The notes beneath the pieces are model-generated. The model made no database searches. It saw only the letters and a list, made by a program, of their open reading frames with translations, and was not told where the DNA came from. Of a DNA stretch of 64,000 bases, positions 1-9,620 are shown one piece after another. Source of the stretch: Methanococcoides burtonii DSM 6242 (lineage in GTDB: Archaea > Halobacteriota > Methanosarcinia > Methanosarcinales > Methanosarcinaceae). The position numbers and the translations under genes are program-made. The stretch lies in assembly GCF_000013725.1 (NCBI RefSeq), contig NC_007955.1, forward strand, positions 2,387,579 through 2,451,578, written 5' to 3'. Position 1 is the first letter of the stretch. Each line of letters starts with the position of its first letter.

Positions 1-1
1 G

Positions 2-604
2 GTTTGCAAAATAAGTGAGTAGAGCAGCTCCTGTTGGGGTGAGAAGTTCCCTATCACCGTTGCTATGTACCTCCAGACCACTTCCGCTTAGTATCTCTGT
101 GGTCGCAGGAACTGGCACAGGCAATGTACCATGTGCAGTTCTCACGCTTCCCCCTCCTACATTGACCGGAGTGCACAATATATTTTCTACCTTCATCCTG
201 TGAATTGCATAACAAGAACCTATGACATCCGCAAGTGCATCATCCTGACCGACCTCGTGAAAATGTAGTTGCTCAAGAGACATACCGTGGACCTTTGCTT
301 CCGCATCTCCAATAATCCTGAATACAGCAATAGCATTTTTTTCCACTTCTTCGGGAAGGTTCGCATCCTTTATTATGTCTATAAGTTCCCCGAATGACCT
401 TATCCTTGCACTGTCCTTTGTATGTATATTAACATCCGTGGCACGTATCCCGCATTTAGTGATATCTTCAATAGTTACGGAAACATCTACGGAGGCTTGG
501 ATAACTTCCACTATCTCCCCTTTGTCTGCTCCGAGATCGATCAGTCCTGCAAGGATCATATCTCCGGAAGCACCTGAAAATGGCTCAAATACAAGTGTTC
601 TCAT
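2..604 (-). CDS. larC: LarC-type nickel insertion protein (partial, C-terminus beyond window)
   Basis: LarC inserts nickel into the pyridinium-bisthiocarboxylate mononucleotide (nickel-pincer) cofactor. The visible 201 codons are open from ATG at 604 to the window edge. They carry the family's N-terminal signature FEPFSGASGDMILAGLIDLG, a conserved HFHEVG segment and a LLTPTGAALL segment. The family is usually about 400 residues, so about half is seen. It lies 20 bases downstream of larB on the same strand, an operon arrangement typical of the pathway. The lar cofactor serves lactate racemase and related 2-hydroxyacid enzymes; which one is served here is not visible. Confidence 0.85.
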   Translation of the reverse strand, partial: MRTLVFEPFSGASGDMILAGLIDLGADKGEIVEVIQASVDVSVTIEDITKCGIRATDVNIHTKDSARIRSFGELIDIIKDANLPEEVEKNAIAVFRIIGDAEAKVHGMSLEQLHFHEVGQDDALADVIGSCYAIHRMKVENILCTPVNVGGGSVRTAHGTLPVPVPATTEILSGSGLEVHSNGDRELLTPTGAALLTYFAN

Positions 605-624
605 GTTATCCCGCCTCAAAACTC

Positions 625-1395
625 TTACTTTCTCGCTTCTGCAATGCTATTTGCTATCCTTGCGGCAAAAGCACCTGCCACGAACCCTGCATCGATGTTG
701 ACCACTGATAATATAGAACATGACTGCAACATCGAAAGAAGTGCAGCCTCTCCTTTGGCACCTGCTCCATATCCAGTCGATACGGGCAGGCCTATTACAG
801 GTACGTCTATAAGGCTGGATACCACCGTTGGTAGTGTTCCCTCTCTTCCGGCTGCCACAACGATAGCATCAGGTCTGTTCTTTTCGAAGCTCTTCATCTC
901 GGATATCAGTCTATGAAATCCCGCCACTCCCACATCGTATATCTTAATGGTATTGCACCCCATTTCTGAGGCAGCCATCCGTGCTTCTTCTGCAACATCG
1001 ATATCCGCAGTGCCGGCTGAAATTATGGCTACAGTGCCTCCTGTCTTCGATACAGGAGTGCCATCATGCACGACAGCCGTTCTTGAATGTATGCCCCATT
1101 CGATATTTTCAGGCACGAATGCCTTTCTAAGGGCAGATGCCTGTACTTCATTGATGCGTGTGATAAGTGTTCTTCCAGTAGCCCTTTTGTGTGCTTTCAC
1201 AATCTCTATTATATCGTCTGCTTCCTTTCCCTCTGCGAGAATTGCTTCCATGAAACCGGTTCGACATTTTCGGAATGTGTCCAGCTTTGCGATATCTGAG
1301 ACGGGTACGTATCCCATGGAACGGATCTGGCTTTCCGCATTTTCAAGTTCCGTACTGCCATCCTTTACCTGTCGCAATATGTTCTTCAATTCCAT
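625..1395 (-). CDS. larB: LarB: pyridinium-3,5-biscarboxylic acid mononucleotide synthase
   Basis: The 256-residue protein matches LarB, which carboxylates and hydrolyses nicotinate adenine dinucleotide in the first step of nickel-pincer cofactor synthesis. The C-terminal half is AIR-carboxylase-like (PurE fold), with TVAIISAGTADIDVAEEA, a DVGVAG segment, AAGREGTLPTVV and a PVSTGYGAGAKGEAAL loop typical of the family. Length is normal. It starts at ATG 1395 and is followed 20 bases later by larC. The gene diverges from the large repeat protein at 1528, leaving a short shared promoter region with an A/T-rich TATA-like stretch near 1424-1432. Confidence 0.9.
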   Translation of the reverse strand: MELKNILRQVKDGSTELENAESQIRSMGYVPVSDIAKLDTFRKCRTGFMEAILAEGKEADDIIEIVKAHKRATGRTLITRINEVQASALRKAFVPENIEWGIHSRTAVVHDGTPVSKTGGTVAIISAGTADIDVAEEARMAASEMGCNTIKIYDVGVAGFHRLISEMKSFEKNRPDAIVVAAGREGTLPTVVSSLIDVPVIGLPVSTGYGAGAKGEAALLSMLQSCSILSVVNIDAGFVAGAFAARIANSIAEARK

Positions 1396-1527
1396 GTTAG
1401 ATCCTTCTTACAATGGACCGGGCTATATAAATAAAAGTCCCTTTTAGGCAAAGACTAATAACGATAGCTTGCTTTAAATGTAGTCGGATAACGTGGAAAT
1501 CAGGTACTAATCACAGGTTTATAGATC

Positions 1528-4500
1528 ATGTCACAAAGATCAAAAGATATGGCACTTCGTAATTTCAAAAAAGGGATGTCCTTTTTAGAAGCCGGACAAC
1601 AGAAAAAAGCTCTTGAAGTATTGCTTGTTGCTGAAAAACAAGCAAAGGACGCAGGCTCTACGGATCTGCTAATAAATATTTTTCAATCGGTTGCAAAAAT
1701 AATGGAATCCAACGGCGAAAAGGATGCAGCCCTTGAGAGGTACTTGGGTGCATCTGAGCTACTAGACGGTCTTGCAAACTCGGATCCTTCATTTGTGGAG
1801 CACAAAGCCCTTGCTATGAACAAGGCCGCCACCCTTCTTGCCAATAAAGGCGATGTGGAACATGCCGGATATTTATTTGAAGAAACAGTGAAAGCATATG
1901 ATAAACTGCTTTCAAAGGAGCCGAATAATGTTGTCCATTGTTCATCCATGTCTTCTGCACTCAATGATGTTGCTACCATCCTCGCCGAAAGGGGTCAGCA
2001 AAAGGATGCAAAAGAAAGGTTCGAAAGATCCCTTAAGTTATCGGCTAAGCTCATTGTACTCGACCCTCTGAACAGTTCTAATATTACAAAAGCTCTGACA
2101 ATTCAGACAAATCTTGCTAATCTTCTCTACGATATGGGACTCCTGGAAGATGCAAAAATAAATTTTGAAAGCACTTATGGAGGATATTCCGGGCTGCTAA
2201 AGGATAATACATCTGGCAATTTGTTCCGTGATCAAATTGCAGATACACTGGAAAAACAGGTAAATGTCCTTTTTGATATGCAGGAATATGCTGCTTCCGG
2301 CAAGAAGCTTCATGAACTGATGGATATGCTTCAAAGGTTCGCAAAGGATGAACCTCGTTTTCTTGAAAGGATTACTGATCCTATTCACGGACTGGTAAAG
2401 CTTGCTCGTGACAATGCAGACAAGGGGATGTTTGCCGATGCCCGTTCAGGGTATGAGCTTATGCTTCCTGTTCTGATGGATTTGATAAAGGATGATCAGG
2501 ATTATGCAAATTACATTCCAATGGTCCGTACGATGCTTAATGATATGGAATCTCTTCTCGAAAATGATACTGATGTCAGCGAAAAGGAAGCCGATCTCAC
2601 TATCCTGATCTCTATGTACGAGAATCTTTCCGCTCTTGATCCTTCTGATCTCTCCTATGCTGGAAAGATCTCTGAACTCAATGACCGCATGGTACAGCTT
2701 TTGATAGTTGCTGGTCGTTTCGAGGATGCTCGTTCAAAATCGGATCTCACTCTTGACGACCTCATGGATCTGATGCAGAAGGACCCTAATAATGTCAATT
2801 TACTTTCCATGATCCGTGAGATGCTGGATGATATGGAATTTCTTCTTGAAACTGATCGTGATGTCAACGAACATAAATCTAATCTCAATACCCTCATCTA
2901 TATGTACGAGAATCTTTCCGATATTTATCCTTCTGACGTATCTTATGTTACAAAGATCTCCGATCTCGATAACTGCATGATACGTCATTTGATAAACGCC
3001 GGTTGTCTTGCTGAAGCTCGTTCAAAGTCTGATTCCACTCTTTACGTTCTTATGGATATGGTCCATGAGGATCCTGAAAATGTCAATTTACTTTCAATGA
3101 TCCATGAGATTCTGGATGATATGGAATCTCTTCTTGACACTGAAATGGATGCCAGCAAACAGGAATCAAGCCTCAATGTCCTGATCTCCATGTACGAGAT
3201 GCTTTCCAGAATCGATCCTTCTGACTTTTCCCACCATGTAAAGATCGCCAAACTCAATGAGCGCATGGGTCGTTTTTTAATGGATGCTGGTCGTCTCTCT
3301 GCTGCTCGCTCAAGTTATGGTTCCACACTTGCTGTTCTGACGAAATTGATCAAGGAAGAGCCTGATAATACCAATTTCCTTTCGACCTTCCGTACGATAG
3401 TAAATGATATGGAAGTTCTTTTTGAAATGAATGCTGATGACGGTGAAAAAGGATCTGATCTCAATGTTCTTACCTCGATATACGAGAAGCTTTCCATTCT
3501 TGATCCCACCGACCTCTCCCATTACGTGAAGATCGCCGAACTCAATGAGCGGGTGGGCAGCCTTTTAATGAATGCTGGACGCCTCGCTGCTGCTAGGTCA
3601 AAGTATGATTCTGCACTTACTGTTCTGATGGATCTGATACAGGATGATCCTGACAATTTTACTTTCCTTTCTATGTTCCGTACTCTACTTGCCGATATGG
3701 AACATCTTCTTGAGGTTGATTGTGCTGATAGCGAAAAGGAATTTGATCTCAATGTTCTTATCTCTATGTACGAGAAACTTTCACAGCTTGACCCCTCCGA
3801 TCTCTCCTACTATGTGAAGATCGCCGAACTCAATCAGCGCATGGGTAATGTTCTGATGAAAGCTGGTCGTCTCTCTGCTGGTCGGTCAAAATACGAGTCC
3901 ACATTTAATGATCTGGTGGAACTTATCAATGAGGATCCTGAGAATGTCACATTCCTTTCTATGGTCCGTACTATAGTTACTGACATGGAAGCCCTCATCA
4001 AAATGAACGATGATGATAGTGAAAATGAATATGCTTTCAATGTCCTCATCTCTATGTATGAGAAGCTTTCTGTTCTTGAACCTTCAAATCTCTCCTATCC
4101 GGCAAAGCTCGCCGAACTCAATGAGGGAATGATCATCCTTTTGATAAGTGGTGGTCGTCTTGCCGATGCCCGTTCAAAATATGATTCCACCCTTAACGTT
4201 CTTATGGACCTGTTACAAAAGGAATCTGATAATGTCACTTTCCTTTCCATGATACGTACGATACTTAGTGACATGGAATATCTTCTTGAGACTTATAGTT
4301 CTGAAACTGAAAAGGAAGCTGAACTCAATGTCCTCATTTCTATGTACGAGAAGCTTTCCACTTTGGTTCCTTCCGATCTCTCGCATCATACAAAGCTCAC
4401 CGAACTCAATGACCTCATGATCCTTCTTTTGATAAATGGTGGTCGTCTCGATGATGCGTGTTCAAGGTCCGATTCCATCCTTGATGTTCTTATGAATCTG

Positions 4501-6087
4501 GTGCAAAAAGAGCCTGATAATTTTACTTTCTTTTCCATGATCGGTACTATACTAACTAATATGGAATCTCTTCTTGGAACTGAAAATGATGCCAGTAAAA
4601 AGGAAGCCGATTTCAATTTCCTCATGTCAATGTATGAGAAGCTTTCCACTCTTAATCCTTCCGATCTCTCGTATCATGCAAAGATAGCTGAACTCAATGA
4701 GGGCATGGTTCTTACTTTGCTAACTGCTGGTCATCTTGATGCTGCCCGTGCAATGTCTGATTCCACGCTTGATGTTCTTATGGGTCTGGTTCAGAAGGAG
4801 CCTGATAATGTCACTTTCCTTTCCATGATCGGTACTATACTAACTAATATGGAATCTCTTCTTGGAACTGAAAGTGATGCCAGTAAAAAGGAAGCTGACC
4901 TCGATTTCCTTATCTCTATGTATGAGAAGCTTTCCACTCTGGTTCCTTCCGATCTCTCGTATCATGCAAAGATCGCTGAACTCAATGAGGGCATGATCAT
5001 CCTTTTGATAAACGCAGGTCGTCTCGATGATGCGTGTTCAAGGTCTGATTCCATCCTTGATGTTCTTATGGATCTGGTTCAGAAGGATCCTGATAATGTC
5101 ACTTTCCTTTCCATGGTCCGTACTATACTAACTGATATGGAATCTCTTCTTGATACGGAATTTGATGCCAGTAAAAAGGAAGCCGATTTCAATTTCCTCA
5201 TATCAATGTATGAGAAGCTTTCCACTCTTAATCCTTCCGATCTTTCGTATCATATAAAGATCGTAGAACTCAATGGGATAATGATCGGTCTTTTGATGAA
5301 TGCTGGTCGTATTGATGATGTCCGTTCAATGTATGGTTCCACTCTTAATATCCTGATGAAATTGATGCAAGGGGAACCTGAAAATGTCACTTTCATTTCT
5401 ATATTCCGTAATGTATTGTCGGATATGGAAAGTCTTCTTGAAATTGACTGTGATGAGAGTGAAAAAGAAGAAGATCTCAATGTCCTGATCTCGATGTACG
5501 AGAAGCTTTCTCTTATTGATCCATTTGATCTTTCGCATCATACGAAAGTAGCTGATCTCTATGATCGCAAGGGCAGTTTCTTAATGAATGCAGGTAGGAA
5601 TGTTGATGCCCGTTCAAGTTATGAAATGGCATTAAGCATAAGGAAAATGCTTATCGAAAAAGGCGAATCATCAATGCTGCAGGAGTTCGGAATAGCTTCT
5701 ATCAGGAACAACCTCGGTACGATGTTTGCACAGGATGGCGAGTTCACAGAAGCCAAAGCAATGTTCGAGGCTTCCCTTAAAACGTATGTCGATCTTTTTG
5801 ACAGGGATAAAGAGGATGCAGCATATCAGTACGGTGCTGCTCTTACATTGAACAATCTTGCAAAACTGTTCGCTGATATGGGTCGCCATGAAGATGCAAA
5901 GAGCATTTATGAATCAGCACTTGAGGCATATGTTGAATTGCTGAATGCTGACCCGGAGAATGTTCGTTACAAGAAACACGCTTCCATAACCCTTGATAAT
6001 CTTGGTTCATTGCTTGGTGAGATGGGAAGGGGAGAAGATTCTATCCGTATGCATGAGGCAGCACAGGAATTAAGAAACGAGATCTGA
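1528..6087 (+). CDS. Giant TPR-like protein with an exact 96-residue tandem repeat
   Basis: A 1519-residue, presumably cytoplasmic helical-repeat protein with no signal peptide or membrane segment. Residues 1-300 hold divergent TPR-like helices. From about residue 361 to 1321 the motif ISMYE-LS recurs every 96 residues, eleven times, with no insertions or deletions. Each unit has roughly three helix pairs (around ISMYEKLS, AGRLxxARSKYDS, FLSMxRTIL-DMESLL). The last 130 residues contain canonical TPRs such as ASIRNNLGTMFAQDGEFTEA. Several units are nearly identical in DNA, pointing to recent duplication or gene conversion. TPRs normally bind protein partners; none is suggested by the neighbours. 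Start ATG 1528 has little recognisable Shine-Dalgarno sequence. Confidence 0.9.
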   Translation: MSQRSKDMALRNFKKGMSFLEAGQQKKALEVLLVAEKQAKDAGSTDLLINIFQSVAKIMESNGEKDAALERYLGASELLDGLANSDPSFVEHKALAMNKAATLLANKGDVEHAGYLFEETVKAYDKLLSKEPNNVVHCSSMSSALNDVATILAERGQQKDAKERFERSLKLSAKLIVLDPLNSSNITKALTIQTNLANLLYDMGLLEDAKINFESTYGGYSGLLKDNTSGNLFRDQIADTLEKQVNVLFDMQEYAASGKKLHELMDMLQRFAKDEPRFLERITDPIHGLVKLARDNADKGMFADARSGYELMLPVLMDLIKDDQDYANYIPMVRTMLNDMESLLENDTDVSEKEADLTILISMYENLSALDPSDLSYAGKISELNDRMVQLLIVAGRFEDARSKSDLTLDDLMDLMQKDPNNVNLLSMIREMLDDMEFLLETDRDVNEHKSNLNTLIYMYENLSDIYPSDVSYVTKISDLDNCMIRHLINAGCLAEARSKSDSTLYVLMDMVHEDPENVNLLSMIHEILDDMESLLDTEMDASKQESSLNVLISMYEMLSRIDPSDFSHHVKIAKLNERMGRFLMDAGRLSAARSSYGSTLAVLTKLIKEEPDNTNFLSTFRTIVNDMEVLFEMNADDGEKGSDLNVLTSIYEKLSILDPTDLSHYVKIAELNERVGSLLMNAGRLAAARSKYDSALTVLMDLIQDDPDNFTFLSMFRTLLADMEHLLEVDCADSEKEFDLNVLISMYEKLSQLDPSDLSYYVKIAELNQRMGNVLMKAGRLSAGRSKYESTFNDLVELINEDPENVTFLSMVRTIVTDMEALIKMNDDDSENEYAFNVLISMYEKLSVLEPSNLSYPAKLAELNEGMIILLISGGRLADARSKYDSTLNVLMDLLQKESDNVTFLSMIRTILSDMEYLLETYSSETEKEAELNVLISMYEKLSTLVPSDLSHHTKLTELNDLMILLLINGGRLDDACSRSDSILDVLMNLVQKEPDNFTFFSMIGTILTNMESLLGTENDASKKEADFNFLMSMYEKLSTLNPSDLSYHAKIAELNEGMVLTLLTAGHLDAARAMSDSTLDVLMGLVQKEPDNVTFLSMIGTILTNMESLLGTESDASKKEADLDFLISMYEKLSTLVPSDLSYHAKIAELNEGMIILLINAGRLDDACSRSDSILDVLMDLVQKDPDNVTFLSMVRTILTDMESLLDTEFDASKKEADFNFLISMYEKLSTLNPSDLSYHIKIVELNGIMIGLLMNAGRIDDVRSMYGSTLNILMKLMQGEPENVTFISIFRNVLSDMESLLEIDCDESEKEEDLNVLISMYEKLSLIDPFDLSHHTKVADLYDRKGSFLMNAGRNVDARSSYEMALSIRKMLIEKGESSMLQEFGIASIRNNLGTMFAQDGEFTEAKAMFEASLKTYVDLFDRDKEDAAYQYGAALTLNNLAKLFADMGRHEDAKSIYESALEAYVELLNADPENVRYKKHASITLDNLGSLLGEMGRGEDSIRMHEAAQELRNEI
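2611..5490 (+). repeat. Ten head-to-tail 288-bp coding repeats
   Basis: The codons for the S-M-Y motif begin at 2611, 2899, 3187, 3475, 3763, 4051, 4339, 4627, 4915, 5203 and 5491, an invariant spacing of 288 bases. Adjacent units around 4500-4620 and 4790-4910 share long identical stretches, while outer units are more divergent. This suggests central expansion. Confidence 0.95.
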
Positions 6088-6165
6088 ACAGGAAGTTCTT
6101 TTATAGGGATAGGTATTTCTTACGGAAAAGTAAGATACCTCCCTTAAAATGGATGAGTTGATATT

Positions 6166-8646
6166 TTGAAAAATGATAATACGGTCTGTAGTCCCCCTCC
6201 GGAAATACTGGCTCCGGCAGGCGATGTTGATGCATTGATGGGCGCAATTAAAGGCGGTGCCGATGCTGTCTATTTTGGTGTTACGGACCTTAATGCAAGA
6301 AAAGGCGCAAAGAACTTTTCCGTAGATGATCTTGGGGAAACCATCGACTTGCTTCACTCTCATGGCATCAAGGCTTTCCTTGCATTGAACATACCTGTGA
6401 AACAGAATGAGCTCCAGCATGCTCTTGATGTTGTGGACAGAGCATATTCGCTTGGTATCGATGCTATCATCCTTCAGGACCTCGGGCTTTTGAGCATCCT
6501 TCACAGAAGCTATCCTGACCTTGCATTGCATGCAAGCACACAGATGACCGTTCACACACCAGAAGGTGTGGACTTTATAGCAAATGCCGGTGCTGTTCGC
6601 GTTATTGTCTCGAGGGAACTTGAGGTTCAGGAGATCGAGGACATTGTTAAGAATTCCGATGTTGAGATCGAGATATTCGTACACGGTGCGTTGTGCTATT
6701 CTTATTCCGGTAAATGTCTTTTCAGCAGTTTCATCAATGACCGTAGTGCCAATCGTGGTGCTTGTGCACAGCCTTGCAGGCGACCTTATGTTTTTGTTGT
6801 GAACGGTCGGACTATCAATGAGAAGATAACAGGTAGATTCCCTATAAGTTGTGCGGAGCTCTGCACTCTTTCCGAGATAGGTGATATTGTTAAGACCGGT
6901 GTGAAAAGCCTGAAAATAGAAGGCAGGATGAAAAGACCGGAATATGTGACCGAAAGTTCTCTGGCTTATAAGCAGGTCGTGAAAGCTTTCTGTGGTTCTG
7001 AGGAACTTGACGAGGATGAGATCAAGGGATTCGAGAAGGACCTTGCACAGTTGTTCTACAGAGGATTTACCAAGGGTTTCGTTCTTGGCGACAGGAATGT
7101 TGCACATTCGAAATACAGTTCAAGTTATGGTGTATTTTTAGGCAAGATCACCAATGTGAAGGATTTCAAGTACAATACAAGCATTACTCTGACATTGGAC
7201 GAGGATATTCGTCTGAAAGATGGTGTGGGCATACATACAAAGGCCGGTGTTCTGGGGTCAGCTGTTAACAAGCTTTTTGATGCAGATGGCGAGGAGATCA
7301 AAGAGGCAAATAAAAGGGATATTGTTACCCTTGAGATAAGCTCAAAGACGGGTAAGGCTGTCTCTGTAGGCAATGAGGTTTATCTGACTACCGATCAAAG
7401 ACTTCTGGAACGTTTGCAGCGAACACGGAAACAGGGATTGCCGGTTTCCATTGAAGTGGATGCAAGTGTTGGTGAAGTGCTGAAAGTGAGGATTTCTTCT
7501 GCTTCTTTTAGTGCTGAGTTCGTTGATGAGTTCGTAGTGCAAAAGGCCCAGAATGCGCCGATGTCAAAGGAAAAGATCGTTGAGGTCATAGGAAAACTCG
7601 GTGACACCTCATTTGAGGCAAAGGACATCGATGTGAGGATAAATGGTGACATCTTCATTCCGATGGGAGTGCTTACAAATGCCAGAAGGCAGGCTGCGGA
7701 TATGCTGCTTGAAAAGATACTGGCATCTTACCGAAGGGAAGAAAAGCATCCGAAGTTGTCCGATATGACACATTTCTGCGATGATGGGGCTGCCGTTGGG
7801 TCTGAAATTAATGTCCCTCTCCTAAGTGTGGAAGTAAAGAACAGTGCTGCTCTTTTTGATGCTGTGGATTGTGGTGCCGATATTGTTTATCTGCCTATGG
7901 GCAAATTCTCGGAATTGCTTTCAGAGGAATATGCTGAAACTTTCAGGGATGTAAAGGAAACGGTGGAGATCGTTGTGCTGGCTCCCCGTATATCGCATGA
8001 AGCTGAGCTGGATGCACTTGTTCCAATGTTCGAGACCGTAAAAGAGGAAGGTTTGCGTATAGCTTGTTATACACTTGGACAGGTCGAGTTGGCAAGAAAG
8101 ATGAGCATTCCTTTTGTTGTGCAGAAGGAGTTCAACACATTCAATTCCTATACTTCGGATGGGTTCTACAGGGCAGGTGCATTCCGTGTGACCCTTTCCA
8201 GTGAACTCAATATGGATGAGATGAAAGATGTGGCGGATGATATCTCCTGTCGTGGGGAGTCTCACCAGCTCGAAGCTGTTGCGCATGGGCGGGAACTTAT
8301 GCTCATAACCGAACATGATCTGCTAAAGCCTTTGATCGATAATGGGATCACCATTGAAGGAAGTGAGGTCCTTCTTGTCGATTCGAAGAGTGATGAATAT
8401 CCTGTCAAGCGTGTCGGGGAAAGGACACTTATCTATGATTCAATGGTCACTGAGATGCTGGACCATGTGGACAAGTTCGAAGAATGCGGGATCGATGTGA
8501 TACGTCTGGACCTTTCCCTTTATGGTAAAAAGGATGTTCAGGAAATTACATCTGCATATCGCCGGGTCATGGATGGTAAGGATGCGGTCATCTATTCCAA
8601 ACGGGGTTCTGATTTCACTTCTGGTCACTACTTCAAAGGTGTGTGA
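6166..8646 (+). CDS. Peptidase U32 family protein (RlhA/YhbU-like), long form
   Basis: An 826-residue U32-family protein. The N-terminus has [20 protein letters not shown] and, near residues 168-187, the family signature [16 protein letters not shown] followed by the Cys-rich [12 protein letters not shown]; such cysteines are conserved across the family. Bacterial relatives act in tRNA or 23S rRNA hydroxylation (TrhP, RlhA), so RNA modification is more likely than proteolysis, but this is inference. The extra C-terminal half resembles the DUF3656-containing long forms. The start is TTG at 6166, preceded by GGATGAG. The gene is 1 base upstream of maf, so the two are probably co-transcribed. 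Confidence 0.85.
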   Translation: MKNDNTVCSPPPEILAPAGDVDALMGAIKGGADAVYFGVTDLNARKGAKNFSVDDLGETIDLLHSHGIKAFLALNIPVKQNELQHALDVVDRAYSLGIDAIILQDLGLLSILHRSYPDLALHASTQMTVHTPEGVDFIANAGAVRVIVSRELEVQEIEDIVKNSDVEIEIFVHGALCYSYSGKCLFSSFINDRSANRGACAQPCRRPYVFVVNGRTINEKITGRFPISCAELCTLSEIGDIVKTGVKSLKIEGRMKRPEYVTESSLAYKQVVKAFCGSEELDEDEIKGFEKDLAQLFYRGFTKGFVLGDRNVAHSKYSSSYGVFLGKITNVKDFKYNTSITLTLDEDIRLKDGVGIHTKAGVLGSAVNKLFDADGEEIKEANKRDIVTLEISSKTGKAVSVGNEVYLTTDQRLLERLQRTRKQGLPVSIEVDASVGEVLKVRISSASFSAEFVDEFVVQKAQNAPMSKEKIVEVIGKLGDTSFEAKDIDVRINGDIFIPMGVLTNARRQAADMLLEKILASYRREEKHPKLSDMTHFCDDGAAVGSEINVPLLSVEVKNSAALFDAVDCGADIVYLPMGKFSELLSEEYAETFRDVKETVEIVVLAPRISHEAELDALVPMFETVKEEGLRIACYTLGQVELARKMSIPFVVQKEFNTFNSYTSDGFYRAGAFRVTLSSELNMDEMKDVADDISCRGESHQLEAVAHGRELMLITEHDLLKPLIDNGITIEGSEVLLVDSKSDEYPVKRVGERTLIYDSMVTEMLDHVDKFEECGIDVIRLDLSLYGKKDVQEITSAYRRVMDGKDAVIYSKRGSDFTSGHYFKGV

Positions 8647-8647
8647 T

Positions 8648-9235
8648 GTGAGAAAGGTCGTACTTGCTTCCGCCTCTCCTCGCAGGAAAGAGCTGCTTTC
8701 CAAGTTGATCGGGAATAATTTTGAGGTATGCGTTAGCTCGTACGAAGAAACTCCCCTGCAGGAAATGAACGTTGAAGAGTTGGTGGTCTTTCACTCTTTG
8801 GAGAAAGCAAAGGATGTTGCCTTAAGGTTCGATTCGGGTATCATCATCTCTGCAGACACTGTTGTTTTCTGTGATGGAGCCATTCTGGGAAAACCCCATA
8901 CTCTGAATAATGCAAAGGAAATGCTTGAAAACATCAGTGGGAAGTCTGTTCTGGCTATCACCGGAATGACCATTCTCGATATGGATTCCGGCAAATGTGT
9001 CAGTGAATACGTGAGTACAGATGTTAATATGAAACAGATGTCCTCTGATGAGATCGCATCCTATGTGAATTCAGGAGAACCGCTTGACAAAGCGGGGGCT
9101 TTTGCAATACAGGGGAAAGGGGCTGTGCTTGTTGAAAGTATCAATGGGGATTTCTTCAATGTCGTTGGTCTTCCTCTTTTCAGGCTTGGTACAATTCTTG
9201 AGGAAATGGGTATCTCTATTTTTGATGATTGTTGA
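8648..9235 (+). CDS. maf: Maf-like nucleoside-triphosphate pyrophosphatase
   Basis: A 195-residue Maf/HAM1-fold protein starting at GTG 8648. The N-terminal motif [14 protein letters not shown] is the Maf signature, followed by SADTVV and the [15 protein letters not shown] segment that forms the active site. Maf proteins hydrolyse non-canonical or canonical nucleotides such as dTTP, UTP or modified pyrimidines to monophosphates. Longer upstream readings would overlap the U32 gene by more than 100 bases, so the GTG immediately after the U32 stop was chosen. Length is normal for the family. Confidence 0.88.
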   Translation: MRKVVLASASPRRKELLSKLIGNNFEVCVSSYEETPLQEMNVEELVVFHSLEKAKDVALRFDSGIIISADTVVFCDGAILGKPHTLNNAKEMLENISGKSVLAITGMTILDMDSGKCVSEYVSTDVNMKQMSSDEIASYVNSGEPLDKAGAFAIQGKGAVLVESINGDFFNVVGLPLFRLGTILEEMGISIFDDC

Positions 9236-9335
9236 TTCCCGATACCCATAACAGATATTTTTAATTTCATTAAAGTGCTGTTTACCGAAAACCACATAAG
9301 CTATGTTTTTCAACTGTTTATAAGGAGTGGTTATT

Positions 9336-9620
9336 TTGGCAATAGCAAAATGGAATGGAGTTGTACTTGCGGAAAGTGAGTCGGTAAAAGAGATCGAAGG
9401 TAATCTTTATTTCCCACCTGAGTCGGTGAACAAAGAATATCTAAGAGAGTCGGATACCCGCTCAACATGTCCCTGGAAGGGTCTGGCACATTATTTTGAT
9501 ATCGTTGTCAACGGGGAGGATAATAATGATGCTGCCTGGTCCTATCCTGAACCGAAAGAGGCAGCAAAAGAGATTACTGGTCACTTTGCTTTTTGGAAAG
9601 GGGTTGAAGTAATCCCTTAA
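9336..9620 (+). CDS. DUF427 domain protein
   Basis: A small (94-residue) DUF427 protein. Typical features are AKWNGVVLAESESVKEIEGN, a FPPESV segment, STCPWKG and AAWSYPEP. The family's biochemical role is unknown. TTG at 9336 is chosen because AAGGAGTG at 9322-9329 lies at the right distance; the upstream GTG at 9327 overlaps that ribosome binding site. Its stop codon overlaps the convergent TPP-enzyme gene end by a few bases. Confidence 0.85.
   Translation: MAIAKWNGVVLAESESVKEIEGNLYFPPESVNKEYLRESDTRSTCPWKGLAHYFDIVVNGEDNNDAAWSYPEPKEAAKEITGHFAFWKGVEVIP

Noticed and set aside
6070-7107. 345-codon open frame on the minus strand
   Set aside because: Lies wholly antisense to the U32 gene, with no ribosome binding site and amino-acid composition typical of antisense translation.
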